The notes: generated from the letters alone by a model not told the origin. 64,000 nt of DNA from Paenibacillus sp. (GCA_031254035.1 JAIRVF010000057.1:1-64000), one strand, 5' to 3'; shown: positions 32,119 through 41,303, numbered from the stretch's first letter. Numbers and translations: made by a program.

Positions 32119-32225
32119 GGAATTGTTATGCTCTTAATGGTGGCAATAGGCCGTATGATCTATTTTATCAAGAACGCTATTGAAAATCAAACCATTTTAA
32201 GGGGAGCCAGCGGCTCCCCTTTTTA
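32119..32225 (+). ncRNA. putative small RNA of about 107 nt
   Basis: Transcription from the perfect promoter at 32084-32112 should start near 32119 and stop at the hairpin at 32199-32225. The only open frame (ATG at 32128) would be almost leaderless and runs through the terminator stem, so a protein product is unlikely. The RNA does not overlap helD and ends about 40 bases before the ade stop codon (convergent). No known family is recognised. Confidence 0.65.
32199..32225 (+). terminator. Rho-independent terminator of the small RNA
   Basis: AAGGGGAGCC-AGC-GGCTCCCCTT is a perfect 10-bp stem with a 3-nt loop, followed by T residues. Confidence 0.85.
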
Positions 32226-32266
32226 GTTTTTTATTCCGTATTTTCTTCAGCTTGTTGTGCCTAATT

Positions 32267-34096
32267 TTAATATTCTGATGTTACAAACAAAGGCACGATA
32301 TCAATACCTTCGGCGGAGATTCGGACTAGCCCTTTATCCGACAAACGGATTTCCGGGATCACGACTAGAGCAAGCAGCGATAAAGTCATAAATGCATTAT
32401 TTAGTGGGCATCCGGCCTCAACTAGTGCCCGGCTAATCCCTTCCGACTGCCGAGCTACTGTTTCAAAAGGCTGGTTGGACATGATGCCGCCCACCGCCAG
32501 CGGAAACTCCGATACGCCATCCTTAGTCAGCATGATCACGCCTCCCTGCATATCCGCAACGAGATTGCCCGCTTGGGCCATCAGCTTATCATCATTGCCA
32601 ATCACCGTCAGGTTGTGGCTATCATGAGCAACCGTCATCGCGATGGCGGCAGGTTTGTTAAATCCAATTCCCTTCAAGATTCCGAGCGCATGCCCTCCAC
32701 CTTTGCCGTGACGCTCAAACACAGCCATTTTGCAAAGGCCGCCGACAGGATCAAGCTGGACTGTATTATGTTTCACATCCACCAGGACATTCCGTTCAAT
32801 GGTCGTCACGTGATTTTCAACCACTTCGATCGCCCGTACCTCGGCTTTTCCTGCGGCAATCGGGGCCGTAATGGTGAAATCGCCGGCATTCAGCTCGCGC
32901 TCCAGCTTGACCGTATTAAATGCAAGTTCCGGGAGCTCGTAACGTTCCCAATCCGCAGTCATTCTTCCGTTCTCCGCCACAACTTGTCCGGCGGCAATTG
33001 TCATGACTACGTTGACATCCGCTAAATTTCCGTCCAGCAGAATGATGTCCGCATACGCTCCAGGAACAATGGCGCCGATATCCCGGGATAAGCCAAACCG
33101 TTCAGCCGTGTTGATCGTCGCCATCTGGAAGGCCGTTACCGGTTTAACTCCTTGTGCAATGGCATGGCGGACGACGTAATTCATATGCCCTTCATTCATC
33201 AGCGACTCCGAGCTGCGGTCGTCGGTGACAAGGAGCATCCGGCGCGTGTCCAAGCCTCCTTCGGTATGGGCTTTGATTGTCGCCGCTACGTCATGCCAAG
33301 CCGAGCCTTGGCGCATTTTGGCGTACATCCCAAGCCGGACACGTTCTACTACATCCTCGGCGGTGACGCATTCGTGATCCCCATTAACCCCGCTCGCAGC
33401 ATATACCGGCAGGCGCCAATCATCCGATTTCCAAGTAAAATGCCCGTCAGCGATTTTGCCTGCACGCAGCGTCGCCTGGATCTCCCCGATCATTTTTTCA
33501 TCGCCATACACGACGCCCGGAAAGTTCATCACTTCACCAAGGCCGATCATATCATCACCCCAGCTCAGCGCCTCAGCAACTTCCTCCGGCCCGATATAAG
33601 CGCCAGTTGTCTCAAGCCCTGGATGGGTGGATGGCACGCATGAAGCAACTTGCATATAAGCCGCAAGCGGAGTCGATCTGGCTTCCTCGAGCATAAACCG
33701 CAGCCCGTCTAATCCAAGTACATTGGATATTTCATGTGCATCAAAAAATCCACCGGTCGTTCCAAGAGGGAGTACAGCTCTGGCAAACTCCGTGGCCGTC
33801 ATTTGTGTGCTTTCGATATGGCAGTGGCCGTCAAGAAGCCCCGGCGCGGCATATTTTCCGCCCGCGTCGATGATTTGCGTTTCCTCGCCAACGGTGTGGC
33901 TCACATCCTGGCCTACATAAACAATACGGGCTTCACTTACCGCAATCGACATTCCCGGTATAATCTCTCCAGATACCACATTCACCAACCGGACATTTTT
34001 AATGACTAAACTTGCCTTTTTGTCTCCACGTGCGGCTGCCACCTGCTCCGGCATACATTCCGCAAAAGGACGTCTTCCCCATGCTGCTGTTTTCAT
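32267..34096 (-). CDS. ade: adenine deaminase
   Basis: A 609-residue amidohydrolase converting adenine to hypoxanthine and ammonia in purine salvage. Metal site motifs are present: GLLDGHCHIESTQMT near residue 88, IADGHF, and a later VTDDRSSESLMNEGH block. The C-terminal domain has GGGHALGILKGIG, AHDSHNLTVIGND and LAVGGIMSNQPFE, typical of the AdeC/YerA group. The length is normal. It is monocistronic and convergent with the small RNA. Confidence 0.93.
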   Translation of the reverse strand: MKTAAWGRRPFAECMPEQVAAARGDKKASLVIKNVRLVNVVSGEIIPGMSIAVSEARIVYVGQDVSHTVGEETQIIDAGGKYAAPGLLDGHCHIESTQMTATEFARAVLPLGTTGGFFDAHEISNVLGLDGLRFMLEEARSTPLAAYMQVASCVPSTHPGLETTGAYIGPEEVAEALSWGDDMIGLGEVMNFPGVVYGDEKMIGEIQATLRAGKIADGHFTWKSDDWRLPVYAASGVNGDHECVTAEDVVERVRLGMYAKMRQGSAWHDVAATIKAHTEGGLDTRRMLLVTDDRSSESLMNEGHMNYVVRHAIAQGVKPVTAFQMATINTAERFGLSRDIGAIVPGAYADIILLDGNLADVNVVMTIAAGQVVAENGRMTADWERYELPELAFNTVKLERELNAGDFTITAPIAAGKAEVRAIEVVENHVTTIERNVLVDVKHNTVQLDPVGGLCKMAVFERHGKGGGHALGILKGIGFNKPAAIAMTVAHDSHNLTVIGNDDKLMAQAGNLVADMQGGVIMLTKDGVSEFPLAVGGIMSNQPFETVARQSEGISRALVEAGCPLNNAFMTLSLLALVVIPEIRLSDKGLVRISAEGIDIVPLFVTSEY

Positions 34097-34200
34097 TGTT
34101 AACCCTCCATCTCCATCTCTCTGGTGATAATCCTTTTGGGCCGTTTAAGCCTAATTCATAACATCATACAACCGGCTAGGATAAAAAATCAATTCTTTAA

Positions 34201-34490
34201 GTGCGTGTTCAAAAAGGCCGGTTTTCAGCACCGAAGCTTATGCTTCCGATGTGCGTTTTTTCAAAACGCTTCAGTTGGATGAAGCTAGGGACTGAGGAGC
34301 GGAGCTACACGTTTTCGCAGAAAACGACTTCGTAAGCATCTGCTTGTAGTGGGTACGTGAGCACCTGAAATGTTTCAGGAGGAAACATACTTCGTAAGCA
34401 TCTGCTTAGGCCCTGCTGAATTCAAGATTCGATGTCGAGCCTGCTTCCTGATTCACTTCGTGATCAAAAGCGGACTTTTTGAACAACCTC
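34201..34490. mobile_element. MITE-like element, family A, 290-bp copy
   Basis: The left end GTGCGTGTTCAAAAAGGCCG and the right end CGGACTTTTTGAACAACCTC are inverted. TTTAA flanks both sides (34196-34200 and 34491-34495), a probable 5-bp target duplication. Internal CTTCGTAAGCATCTGCTT occurs twice. No transposase gene, so it would need one supplied in trans. Confidence 0.75.
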
Positions 34491-34497
34491 TTTAAAG

Positions 34498-34530
34498 TTC
34501 TTAAGAAATTCTTAGTAGGCACTTAAACAG
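34498..34530 (+). promoter_or_regulatory. three 11-bp direct repeats, OmpR-type operator
   Basis: TTCTTAAG (34498), TTCTTAGT (34509) and CACTTAAA (34520) recur at 11-base steps, the usual spacing for tandem OmpR/PhoB-family binding. They precede the operon that encodes such a response regulator, so autoregulation is likely. Confidence 0.55.
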
Positions 34531-34586
34531 TCATGGTTATGATGTTAATAGTGGTTTTCCAAAAATTCAAGTGAGGTAATAAACTT

Positions 34587-35534
34587 ATGAAGGTAATCCA
34601 TAAAAAAAAGAAGAAAAAATCTTTTATGATGCTGCTCGTTTTATTTGCAACGATATTAGCCGCATCCGTGGTATTAACACGTTTCCCATTCTTCAAGATC
34701 GATGCATCTTCTGCCGTGCTTATGGATGTAAAGTCAGGAAAAGTATATTATGAACATAACGCTTCCGCAGCACTTCCCCCAGCCAGCATGTCCAAAATGA
34801 TGACGGAACTGCTGGTACTGCAAAATGTAAAGGAAGGCCGCAATTCCTGGGAAGAGCCGGTAACGGCAAGCCGTTACGCCGCCAATGTGACAGGGGCCAA
34901 AATCGGACTGCGCCCCGGAGAATCGCTGCCACTGCGGACGATGTTCGAAGCGATGGTCATCCATTCGGCCAATGATGCCGCCATTGCCCTTGCGGAGCAT
35001 ATCGGCGGGAGCGAGAAGGCATTTGTGGAGCAAATGAACATGATGGCGCACAATATCGGCCTGTCGTCACAATCCGTATTTGCCAACGCCACCGGTTTGT
35101 CTTCCGCGGATTTGAAGGGGTTCAGATCGGCTGCTTCCGACCGGGAAACGGTGTTGACAGCCACGGATCTCGCCATAACGGCCCGTTATTTGATCCGAAC
35201 ATACCCGGAAATTTTGAAAATAACCGAAAAAACGGAACTCTACATCCCTGAAAAACAGCAGTCCTTCCACACGACCAACGCGATGCTCCCTGGAGAGGCT
35301 TTTGCCTATAACGGCAATGACGGCTTTAAAACAGGTTATACAGAGCGGGCTGGCTACTGCTTTACGGGCACTTCCGAACGGGACGGGAAACGTTTCATTG
35401 CGGTGGTGATGGGCTCTGCCAATACCCAAAAGCGTTTTGAAGATGCCGCCAAAATATTTAACTATGGGTTCGGCGGCGGCAGCGCTGATATGGGCAAATG
35501 GATGAACCGGGCTGTAAAGGCAATCCATTTATAA
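34587..35534 (+). CDS. D-alanyl-D-alanine carboxypeptidase (DacF/PBP5 type)
   Basis: A 315-residue membrane-anchored enzyme trimming the terminal D-Ala of peptidoglycan stem peptides. After a lysine-rich start comes one membrane segment (about residues 13-31). All three active-site motifs are present: Ser67-x-x-Lys70 in PPASMSKMMT, Ser127-Ala-Asn129 in HSAND, and Lys248-Thr-Gly in GFKTGYT. The C-terminal beta domain of PBP5/DacF is missing, so it is a short form like VanY-related or DacB-like enzymes. It is the first gene of an operon with a response regulator (23 bases on) and a histidine kinase. Confidence 0.88.
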   Translation: MKVIHKKKKKKSFMMLLVLFATILAASVVLTRFPFFKIDASSAVLMDVKSGKVYYEHNASAALPPASMSKMMTELLVLQNVKEGRNSWEEPVTASRYAANVTGAKIGLRPGESLPLRTMFEAMVIHSANDAAIALAEHIGGSEKAFVEQMNMMAHNIGLSSQSVFANATGLSSADLKGFRSAASDRETVLTATDLAITARYLIRTYPEILKITEKTELYIPEKQQSFHTTNAMLPGEAFAYNGNDGFKTGYTERAGYCFTGTSERDGKRFIAVVMGSANTQKRFEDAAKIFNYGFGGGSADMGKWMNRAVKAIHL

Positions 35535-35557
35535 TCGTTCTTTTTGGAGGATTTGAC

Positions 35558-36256
35558 GTGAGAAATATACTAGTTGTAGACGACGACAAAGAGATCGCCA
35601 ACCTGATCTCGATCTATTTAAGAAATGAAGGGTTCCATATTGTCTGCGCCCATGACGGGGAAGAAGCGCTGAACCTGGTAAATAACTCGGTACAGCCTTT
35701 TGACCTCATCGTACTTGACATTATGATGCCTAAGATCGACGGGCTCGAGGTATGCAGACAAATCCGCGAAACGGCTTCCGTCATCCCAATTTTGATGCTC
35801 AGCGCCAAAACGGAAGATATGGATAAAATCCTTGGACTAATGACCGGAGCCGATGATTATATGATCAAGCCTTTTAATCCGCTCGAACTTACGGTCAGAG
35901 TCAAAACATTGCTGCGGCGTACATTTCAATATAACACAGAAGCACGGACCTCAGATGATTCGGTACTCCGCATCCAGGATGTTGAGATCAATCGCAGCAC
36001 ACACCGCGTTACCGCAAGCGGCAGTGACGTACAATTGACCGGAAGGGAATTCGATATTCTGGGTTTGCTTGCCTCGCATCCAGGCCGGGTATTCAGTGCA
36101 GAGGAAATATTCCAAAGAGTGTGGAAAGAAAAATATTATGTGTCCAACAATACGGTCATGGTTCATATCAGTAATCTGCGCGACAAGCTCGAAAGGGAGA
36201 TGGGGTATAAGCTGATTCAAACCGTGTGGGGAGTAGGTTATAAAATCGATGCGTAG
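35558..36256 (+). CDS. OmpR-family response regulator (VanR-like)
   Basis: A 232-residue protein; the GTG start follows TTGGAGG. The receiver domain has acidic pocket Asp8-Asp10, phospho-acceptor Asp54 in LIVLDIMMP, and Lys104 in MIKPFNP. The C-terminal winged helix ends QTVWGVGYKI. It should bind direct repeats such as those at 34498-34530. Its stop overlaps the start of the kinase gene by 8 bases. VanR-like is by overall resemblance. Confidence 0.92.
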   Translation: MRNILVVDDDKEIANLISIYLRNEGFHIVCAHDGEEALNLVNNSVQPFDLIVLDIMMPKIDGLEVCRQIRETASVIPILMLSAKTEDMDKILGLMTGADDYMIKPFNPLELTVRVKTLLRRTFQYNTEARTSDDSVLRIQDVEINRSTHRVTASGSDVQLTGREFDILGLLASHPGRVFSAEEIFQRVWKEKYYVSNNTVMVHISNLRDKLEREMGYKLIQTVWGVGYKIDA

Positions 36257-37352
36257 TTTTTTTAATAAGCTGCAATGGAAAATCATTCTGTTGTTCTTTT
36301 TGAGTGTCGCTTTGACTTTGGGCACGTTTTTGGTCATGGAACCGTTGCTCTTAGCTTTCTATCACCGTTTTTATACCTATCTGCGCCCCATCGTCGATGC
36401 CCTATTCCGTTTAAACCGTATCGCTGGCTTTCGCTTTCCGGTTTGGGAGTCCATCGTGGGGATTGTCCTGTTTATCTTCTTCGTGCTGCTGCTCAGCTGG
36501 GGAACCACCCGGAAATTAACAAACATCATCAAAGGCGTGAAGCGGATGGAAGAAGGAAATATGGATGAACGGATTCGGGTCCGTTCCAATGACGAAATCG
36601 GCATGCTCGCCGACCAAATCAATACGATGGCCGAGCGGCTGCAATTCTCCCTACAGGAGGAACGGATGGCCACGCAGGCGAAAAACGAGCTGATCACGAA
36701 CGTATCCCATGATTTGCGGACGCCGTTAACCTCGATCATCGGCTATTTGAGACTGATCGAAGAAGACAAATACAAAGATGAAGTGGAACTCAGATACTAT
36801 GTAAATATTGCGTATGAAAAATCGAAGCGAATGAACAGACTCGTTACGGACTTATTCGATTATACGCGCATGGGCTTCGGCCAAATCCCGCTGAACCGTT
36901 CATCTATCGATTTGGTGCAGCTGATCGGGCAGCTGACGGCGGAATTCACTCTTCAGCTGAAGCACCACCAGATGGAGATCGAGCTGTTCCCGCCGCAGGA
37001 GAAACTGCTGATCTATGGTGATGGGGACAAAATTATGCAGGCGTTTGAGAACCTGATTACCAATGCGATGCGCTATGGAAAGGAAGGCAAGAAAATTCAA
37101 GTCCATGTTGCCAAGGAAAATAAAGAGGCCGTGGTAAGGGTTGTCAATTTCGGTCCTCCGATTCCTTCCATGGAATTGCCTTATGTTTTCGACCGATTCT
37201 ATCGCGTGGAAAAATCACGTTCCCTGGATACAGGTGGCGCCGGCCTTGGACTTGCCATCGTCAAAAGCATCATTGAACTTCATGAAGGCAGCATTATAGC
37301 AACCAGCAGCCCGCAGCAAACTGAATTTATCGCCCGTCTTCCGCTCCAGTAG
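36249..37352 (+). CDS. sensor histidine kinase (VanS-like)
   Basis: A 367-residue protein with two membrane segments (about residues 11-36 and 67-85) and a short extracellular loop of about 30 residues. HAMP domain (residues 87-140), phospho-acceptor His154 in NVSHDLRTPLTSIIGYL, then the ATPase with N box FENLITNAMRYG, G1-like VVRVVNFGPPIP and GGAGLGLAIVKSI. The small loop suggests sensing within or at the membrane, for example a cell-wall intermediate or antibiotic. It is translationally coupled to its regulator and in operon with the carboxypeptidase, so the system likely answers cell-wall stress. Confidence 0.92.
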   Translation: MRSFFNKLQWKIILLFFLSVALTLGTFLVMEPLLLAFYHRFYTYLRPIVDALFRLNRIAGFRFPVWESIVGIVLFIFFVLLLSWGTTRKLTNIIKGVKRMEEGNMDERIRVRSNDEIGMLADQINTMAERLQFSLQEERMATQAKNELITNVSHDLRTPLTSIIGYLRLIEEDKYKDEVELRYYVNIAYEKSKRMNRLVTDLFDYTRMGFGQIPLNRSSIDLVQLIGQLTAEFTLQLKHHQMEIELFPPQEKLLIYGDGDKIMQAFENLITNAMRYGKEGKKIQVHVAKENKEAVVRVVNFGPPIPSMELPYVFDRFYRVEKSRSLDTGGAGLGLAIVKSIIELHEGSIIATSSPQQTEFIARLPLQ

Positions 37353-37374
37353 AACACCCAGATATCACCATAGC

Positions 37375-37429
37375 AAAAAGAGGCTTGTCCCTAGGTTATA
37401 TATCAACCTTAAAGGACCAGCCTCTTTTT
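37375..37429. terminator. bidirectional terminator
   Basis: AAAAGAGGCT...GCCTCTTTTT, with inner TGTCC/GGACC and AGGTT/AACCT pairing, lies between the kinase gene and the convergent membrane protein gene. Confidence 0.8.
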
Positions 37430-37430
37430 A

Positions 37431-38480
37431 TTATTTCTTCAGCCAGGATAACCATAATGTCTCGTCATCGGACTTATGGTAATGTTCCACGAGGCGGTTC
37501 AGCCGTTCCAGCTGATAGCCATAGTCATACATGGTCGATGCCACGATGGACAAGCGCAGTCTGCTTTCCGGCTGCGAAGCAGTATATGCCAGTACATGCT
37601 GAAGAAATACATCGTTTTCCTGCAGCAGCTGGCTGGCCTCCATACTGTTCGGCTTCAAATTATCCTCAAACTTTAGCAGTGCATACTCATGCACCTTAAT
37701 CATCTTTTCCAGCTGCTGATCGAAGAACAAATTGATCTCCTCCGACCGATCGGATTGGAAATAATGCTCCTCTACCGCATCCAGCACTTCCCGCGCCTTG
37801 CGCAGCGTATTCAACATTTGCTTGTATACGACGAGATGGCGGGTTTGGCTGAATTTGGGTCGCTTCAACTTTTTCTGCTCTTCTTCAAGCAGCTTGTATT
37901 TATCCGAAAGGGATTTGATGGAATCCTCGAATGTTCTCTTTTTATCCCGGAAAATATTTTCCTTGAGTTCACCGGAAATAGCCGTACGCATCAGCAGCGA
38001 CATTTGGTCAAAGGTGGTTTGGATCTGTCCGGTAAATTGCATTTTCGGTTTAGGCGGAAACAGCAAAATATTGATCAAAAACGCAGATATGATGCCGATC
38101 AAACTCAGCGAGAAGCGCATCAGGGCGAATTGCCATTGTCCCGAAGCTTCCATCACGACGATTACCGTCACCAAAGTCAGGCCGATCGTATCACCCATCT
38201 TCAGCTTCAAGCAAATCATAATAACGATGATGCAAACAAGTCCAACCGCAATTGGATCATTGGAAAATACGAGGCCTGCAATCAAAGCTAAAATGGCCCC
38301 AAGTGTATTGGTCTGGATCTGGTCCAAAAAATACCGCCAGGAACGGTAAATGGATGGTTGCATCGCGAATATGGCAGCTACAGCCGCAATGACTGGCGAG
38401 GATAAATGTAGCCACTGGCTGAAATATAACGCGAGCGTGACGGCGATTCCCGTCTTCAGCATACGTGCCCCGAATGTCAA
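37431..38480 (-). CDS. aromatic acid exporter family membrane protein (FUSC-like)
   Basis: A 349-residue protein starting at TTG behind AGGAGGAG. The N-terminal half (residues 1-140) has about six membrane helices in the pattern of the ArAE_1/FUSC domain (PVIAAVAAIFAMQPSIYRSW, DTIGLTLVTVIVVM). The C-terminal half is cytoplasmic, helical and charged (the DUF939 C-domain-like part). It is expected to export hydrophobic acids or act in membrane stress; no substrate is known for the Bacillales members. Confidence 0.8.
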   Translation of the reverse strand: MTFGARMLKTGIAVTLALYFSQWLHLSSPVIAAVAAIFAMQPSIYRSWRYFLDQIQTNTLGAILALIAGLVFSNDPIAVGLVCIIVIMICLKLKMGDTIGLTLVTVIVVMEASGQWQFALMRFSLSLIGIISAFLINILLFPPKPKMQFTGQIQTTFDQMSLLMRTAISGELKENIFRDKKRTFEDSIKSLSDKYKLLEEEQKKLKRPKFSQTRHLVVYKQMLNTLRKAREVLDAVEEHYFQSDRSEEINLFFDQQLEKMIKVHEYALLKFEDNLKPNSMEASQLLQENDVFLQHVLAYTASQPESRLRLSIVASTMYDYGYQLERLNRLVEHYHKSDDETLWLSWLKK

Positions 38481-38507
38481 AGCTGCATCTCCTCCTATCT
38501 TTAATTG

Positions 38508-38540
38508 GGCTCCATACTGAAATTGATTTTGTTTTTCTAT
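38508..38540. repeat. left-end fragment of a family B element
   Basis: GGGCTCCATACTGAAATTGA followed by TTTTG resembles the left end at 20866 and 26552. No right end follows within 38541-38714. Confidence 0.45.
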
Positions 38541-38714
38541 ATCTCGGACCGACTCTGTTTTGCTATATAGCGAATATTACCCGTTGTTCTTCGTAATCAT
38601 GCAACCGCCTTGCTAGGCATCCCGTTTCTGAAAAAGAGAGTATGTTTTTTCCAAAAGGGCCCATAATAAGTATGGAATATGAAAGTATAACCATAACATC
38701 AATGAGGTGACTAG

Positions 38715-39221
38715 ATGAACAATTTCAGAAAAACATTTTTGGTGGGATCCCTCTCCTGCATTCTGGCTTTAGGGGGACTTTCCTTTGCGTATACCGCGAT
38801 TGCGGCCTCCGATACTCAAGCAACACCCTCTTCGGAAGTGATTACGCCGTCTGGAAATGACCAACAGGATGTAAACAATCACAGACGCCATGGCCATCAC
38901 GGCAGAAAATTCATGCTCTTCAAGGATACAGCCACCTTGCTCGACATGACTGAAAAAGATTTGAAAAAGGAATGGGAGCAAGGCAAATCGCTCCAGCAAA
39001 TCGCCAAAGAGAAAAAGAACTGGGACGCAGATGTTTTTGTGCAAAAGCTTACCGCTGTTCAAAGCACCAAAATCGATAATGCCGTCAAAGCGGGTAAAAT
39101 GACAGAGCAGCAAGCGGATCAGCTGAAGCAAAAACTGCCCGGATCGCTGAAACGTTTTACGCAGCATAAATACCATCCAAGCCAGAGCCGAAAGATGCCT
39201 TCGGCTCATTCCGAAATATAA
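38715..39221 (+). CDS. secreted His-rich helical protein
   Basis: A 168-residue protein with a signal peptide (about residues 1-31, cleavage after AIAA). A low-complexity, His-rich stretch follows (HRRHGHHGRK), then a helical domain with LLDMTEKDLKKEWEQGKSLQ and QIAKEKKNWDADVF. This motif is common in small secreted Bacillales proteins of unknown role. The His cluster could bind metal. ATG follows AGGTG. A terminator lies at 39257-39290. Confidence 0.7.
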   Translation: MNNFRKTFLVGSLSCILALGGLSFAYTAIAASDTQATPSSEVITPSGNDQQDVNNHRRHGHHGRKFMLFKDTATLLDMTEKDLKKEWEQGKSLQQIAKEKKNWDADVFVQKLTAVQSTKIDNAVKAGKMTEQQADQLKQKLPGSLKRFTQHKYHPSQSRKMPSAHSEI

Positions 39222-39256
39222 TTCTCCAGCACCATATCAAAACTTTTAGCTCCAGA

Positions 39257-39290
39257 AAAAAATCCTAACGGCTGCGTTAGGATTTTATTA
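39257..39290. terminator. bidirectional terminator
   Basis: AAAATCCTAACG-GCTG-CGTTAGGATTTT is a near-perfect stem between convergent genes. Confidence 0.85.
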
Positions 39291-39324
39291 TGCTGAATTT
39301 ATCACTCCGATAAAGTTCATGAGC

Positions 39325-40401
39325 TTACTTTCTCTTGCGCCCTTTCTTTCGGATTTGATCCGGCAGAGGATCTTGGGGATGATTGTTGACAGGCACGTCG
39401 AGGAGGTCCAACAGAAACATAAATATAGGCACACCAAGGATCAATCCCCATACCCCGAGGAAATGCTCTGACATAATCAAAACTGCAAATGTGTAAAAAA
39501 TGGGGAGATGCGTCTTCTCAGACATAAACTTCGGATTCATCACGTAGGATTCAAACGCATGCAGAACAGCAATCATCACAAGGACGTAAATGACTTTCGG
39601 AACGCCCCCGATCCCAAAAGCTATGGCACATAGCGGAACGAGTGAGATAATGACACCCATTACCGGAATGAATCCGAGCAGAAAAATCATTAACCCGAGC
39701 GCGAACAGGTTCGGGAAGCCCATGATCCACAGAAACAAAGTAGATAACAATCCGTTGATCACGGCAATCAGAAATTGAACCTCGATCACTTTTCCAAACG
39801 AAAACGTAAACTTCTTCCCAAAATATGCAAGCTCGTCATAAACATAGGATAGTTTACTCTCTTTGAATTTCCCTGTGAAATTCGTTACTTTCTCTTTCTC
39901 AAGCATGAAGAATAAGCTCATAATAATGGCCAGCGCCAAGTTCAAACTGAATTTACCGACATTCGAAAGCGTGTTAGACACCAGTCCATAGCCCTGTTTG
40001 ATATACGCCGCTAAATCAATTTTGTGGAGGTAGTCCAGAATAAGATCCATGACCTTATTGTCCGTAAGCACCACTTTATTGCTGTAAAAATTAATCACCT
40101 GATTGATCAGCGTGTTCAGCTCCGCGATGAGCTTGGGTGCATACATGTATATCCCTATGGACAAAGCAGCCACAAAAATAAGGTAAATCAGAATAAGCGT
40201 GATCTTTGTGCTGATACCCATCCGGTTTGTAAAACGGTTGGTTATGGAAGAATGAGCCCGGTTTACGAGATAGGTAAGGATGAAAGTGATCAGAATCAGA
40301 TTCATCATGCTTCTAAACATATACAGAAACAGGAGGAGCAGAATGAGCACCACGACTTTTTTTACGGCAGGAAGCTGAAAAAAATCCTTCATTGTCGACA
40401 T
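39325..40401 (-). CDS. AI-2E family transporter
   Basis: A 358-residue protein with about eight membrane helices. The arrangement is typical of the AI-2E (PerM/YdiK/YtvI) family: two N-terminal helices, an extracellular/coiled segment, then five helices with the conserved LLGFIPVMGVIISLVPLCAI block and VMNPKFM. Members are proposed to move autoinducer-2 or Na+/H+. The short basic C-tail is cytoplasmic. Confidence 0.85.
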   Translation of the reverse strand: MSTMKDFFQLPAVKKVVVLILLLLFLYMFRSMMNLILITFILTYLVNRAHSSITNRFTNRMGISTKITLILIYLIFVAALSIGIYMYAPKLIAELNTLINQVINFYSNKVVLTDNKVMDLILDYLHKIDLAAYIKQGYGLVSNTLSNVGKFSLNLALAIIMSLFFMLEKEKVTNFTGKFKESKLSYVYDELAYFGKKFTFSFGKVIEVQFLIAVINGLLSTLFLWIMGFPNLFALGLMIFLLGFIPVMGVIISLVPLCAIAFGIGGVPKVIYVLVMIAVLHAFESYVMNPKFMSEKTHLPIFYTFAVLIMSEHFLGVWGLILGVPIFMFLLDLLDVPVNNHPQDPLPDQIRKKGRKRK

Positions 40402-40533
40402 TGTTTTGATAACCAGACTCCTTTTTTCTCTAAGTTTCTCTCTTATGGTTATTGTAAATCTCTATGATTTATATTACGCGAGTAGACTATTTACATGCAA
40501 GTAATAACGTCTTAGCTGCAATTTATTTCATGT

Positions 40534-41175
40534 TTATTTCGTCCGTTTACAATATCGCTCAAATAAGGTGATGGAAATCATCAGCCATGTAGCACTCGCT
40601 ACGTATCCTCCCAGAATATCGCTCGGATAATGAACCCCCAGGTATATCCGGCTGATCCCGATGAGAAGCGTCAAGGCGATGCCAGCCGTAATCATAACGA
40701 TCCTGCCTGCAAACGAAGGAATATGCCGCCAAAGCAAATATGTAATTGCCCCATATAACGAAAAAGCACCCATGGAGTGACCGCTTGGGAAGCTGAAACC
40801 CGTTATTTCGATCAAACGATGTGTGTTAGGTCTAGCCCGCTGGATGATATCTTTAAGGATCAAATTCCATAGTTCGGAACCGCCAACGGCAATCAGGAAC
40901 ATGATCAGCTCGCGTCGGTGCTTCAAAACGATCATCAGAAAAAAGAAGACCAGGACGAAAATAATGACACTCATTAGTGAGGAACCGATAAAGGTGAAAA
41001 ATTTCATCATTGAAGTCAGCCAGTCATTTTCGAGTCCCTGAACAGCGGATATGACTGCATCGTCAAACCAGGCCATATGATCCGTAACGACTAGTACCGT
41101 TATAATTGCAAATAACACGCCAAAGATAATGCTGGCTGTGACCAGCTTATTAATCCGACTATGCTGCAAATTCAT
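40534..41175 (-). CDS. PAP2-family phosphatase
   Basis: A 213-residue membrane protein with six helices and all three PAP2 signatures: KDIIQRARPN, FSFPSGHSMG and SRIYLGVHYPSDILGGY. Such enzymes dephosphorylate undecaprenyl pyrophosphate, phosphatidylglycerol phosphate or phosphatidic acid at the outer face. Length and topology fit BcrC/YodM-like phosphatases; the exact substrate is unknown. Confidence 0.9.
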   Translation of the reverse strand: MNLQHSRINKLVTASIIFGVLFAIITVLVVTDHMAWFDDAVISAVQGLENDWLTSMMKFFTFIGSSLMSVIIFVLVFFFLMIVLKHRRELIMFLIAVGGSELWNLILKDIIQRARPNTHRLIEITGFSFPSGHSMGAFSLYGAITYLLWRHIPSFAGRIVMITAGIALTLLIGISRIYLGVHYPSDILGGYVASATWLMISITLFERYCKRTK

Positions 41176-41303
41176 ACTTACCCCCCCAATACTTGGATAA
41201 CTCTTTTTAATCTTTCACTATTATCCATAAACCCAGTGCCCCTGTCACCCCCCTAGGCCTGTAATCTATGAAAATCACCCCAGGCTTCCAGGCCGCAGGA
41301 CAT

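Noticed and set aside
32128..32223. 31-codon gene inside the putative small RNA
   Set aside because: It would start about 9 bases after the transcription start and end inside the terminator; no conserved-looking composition.
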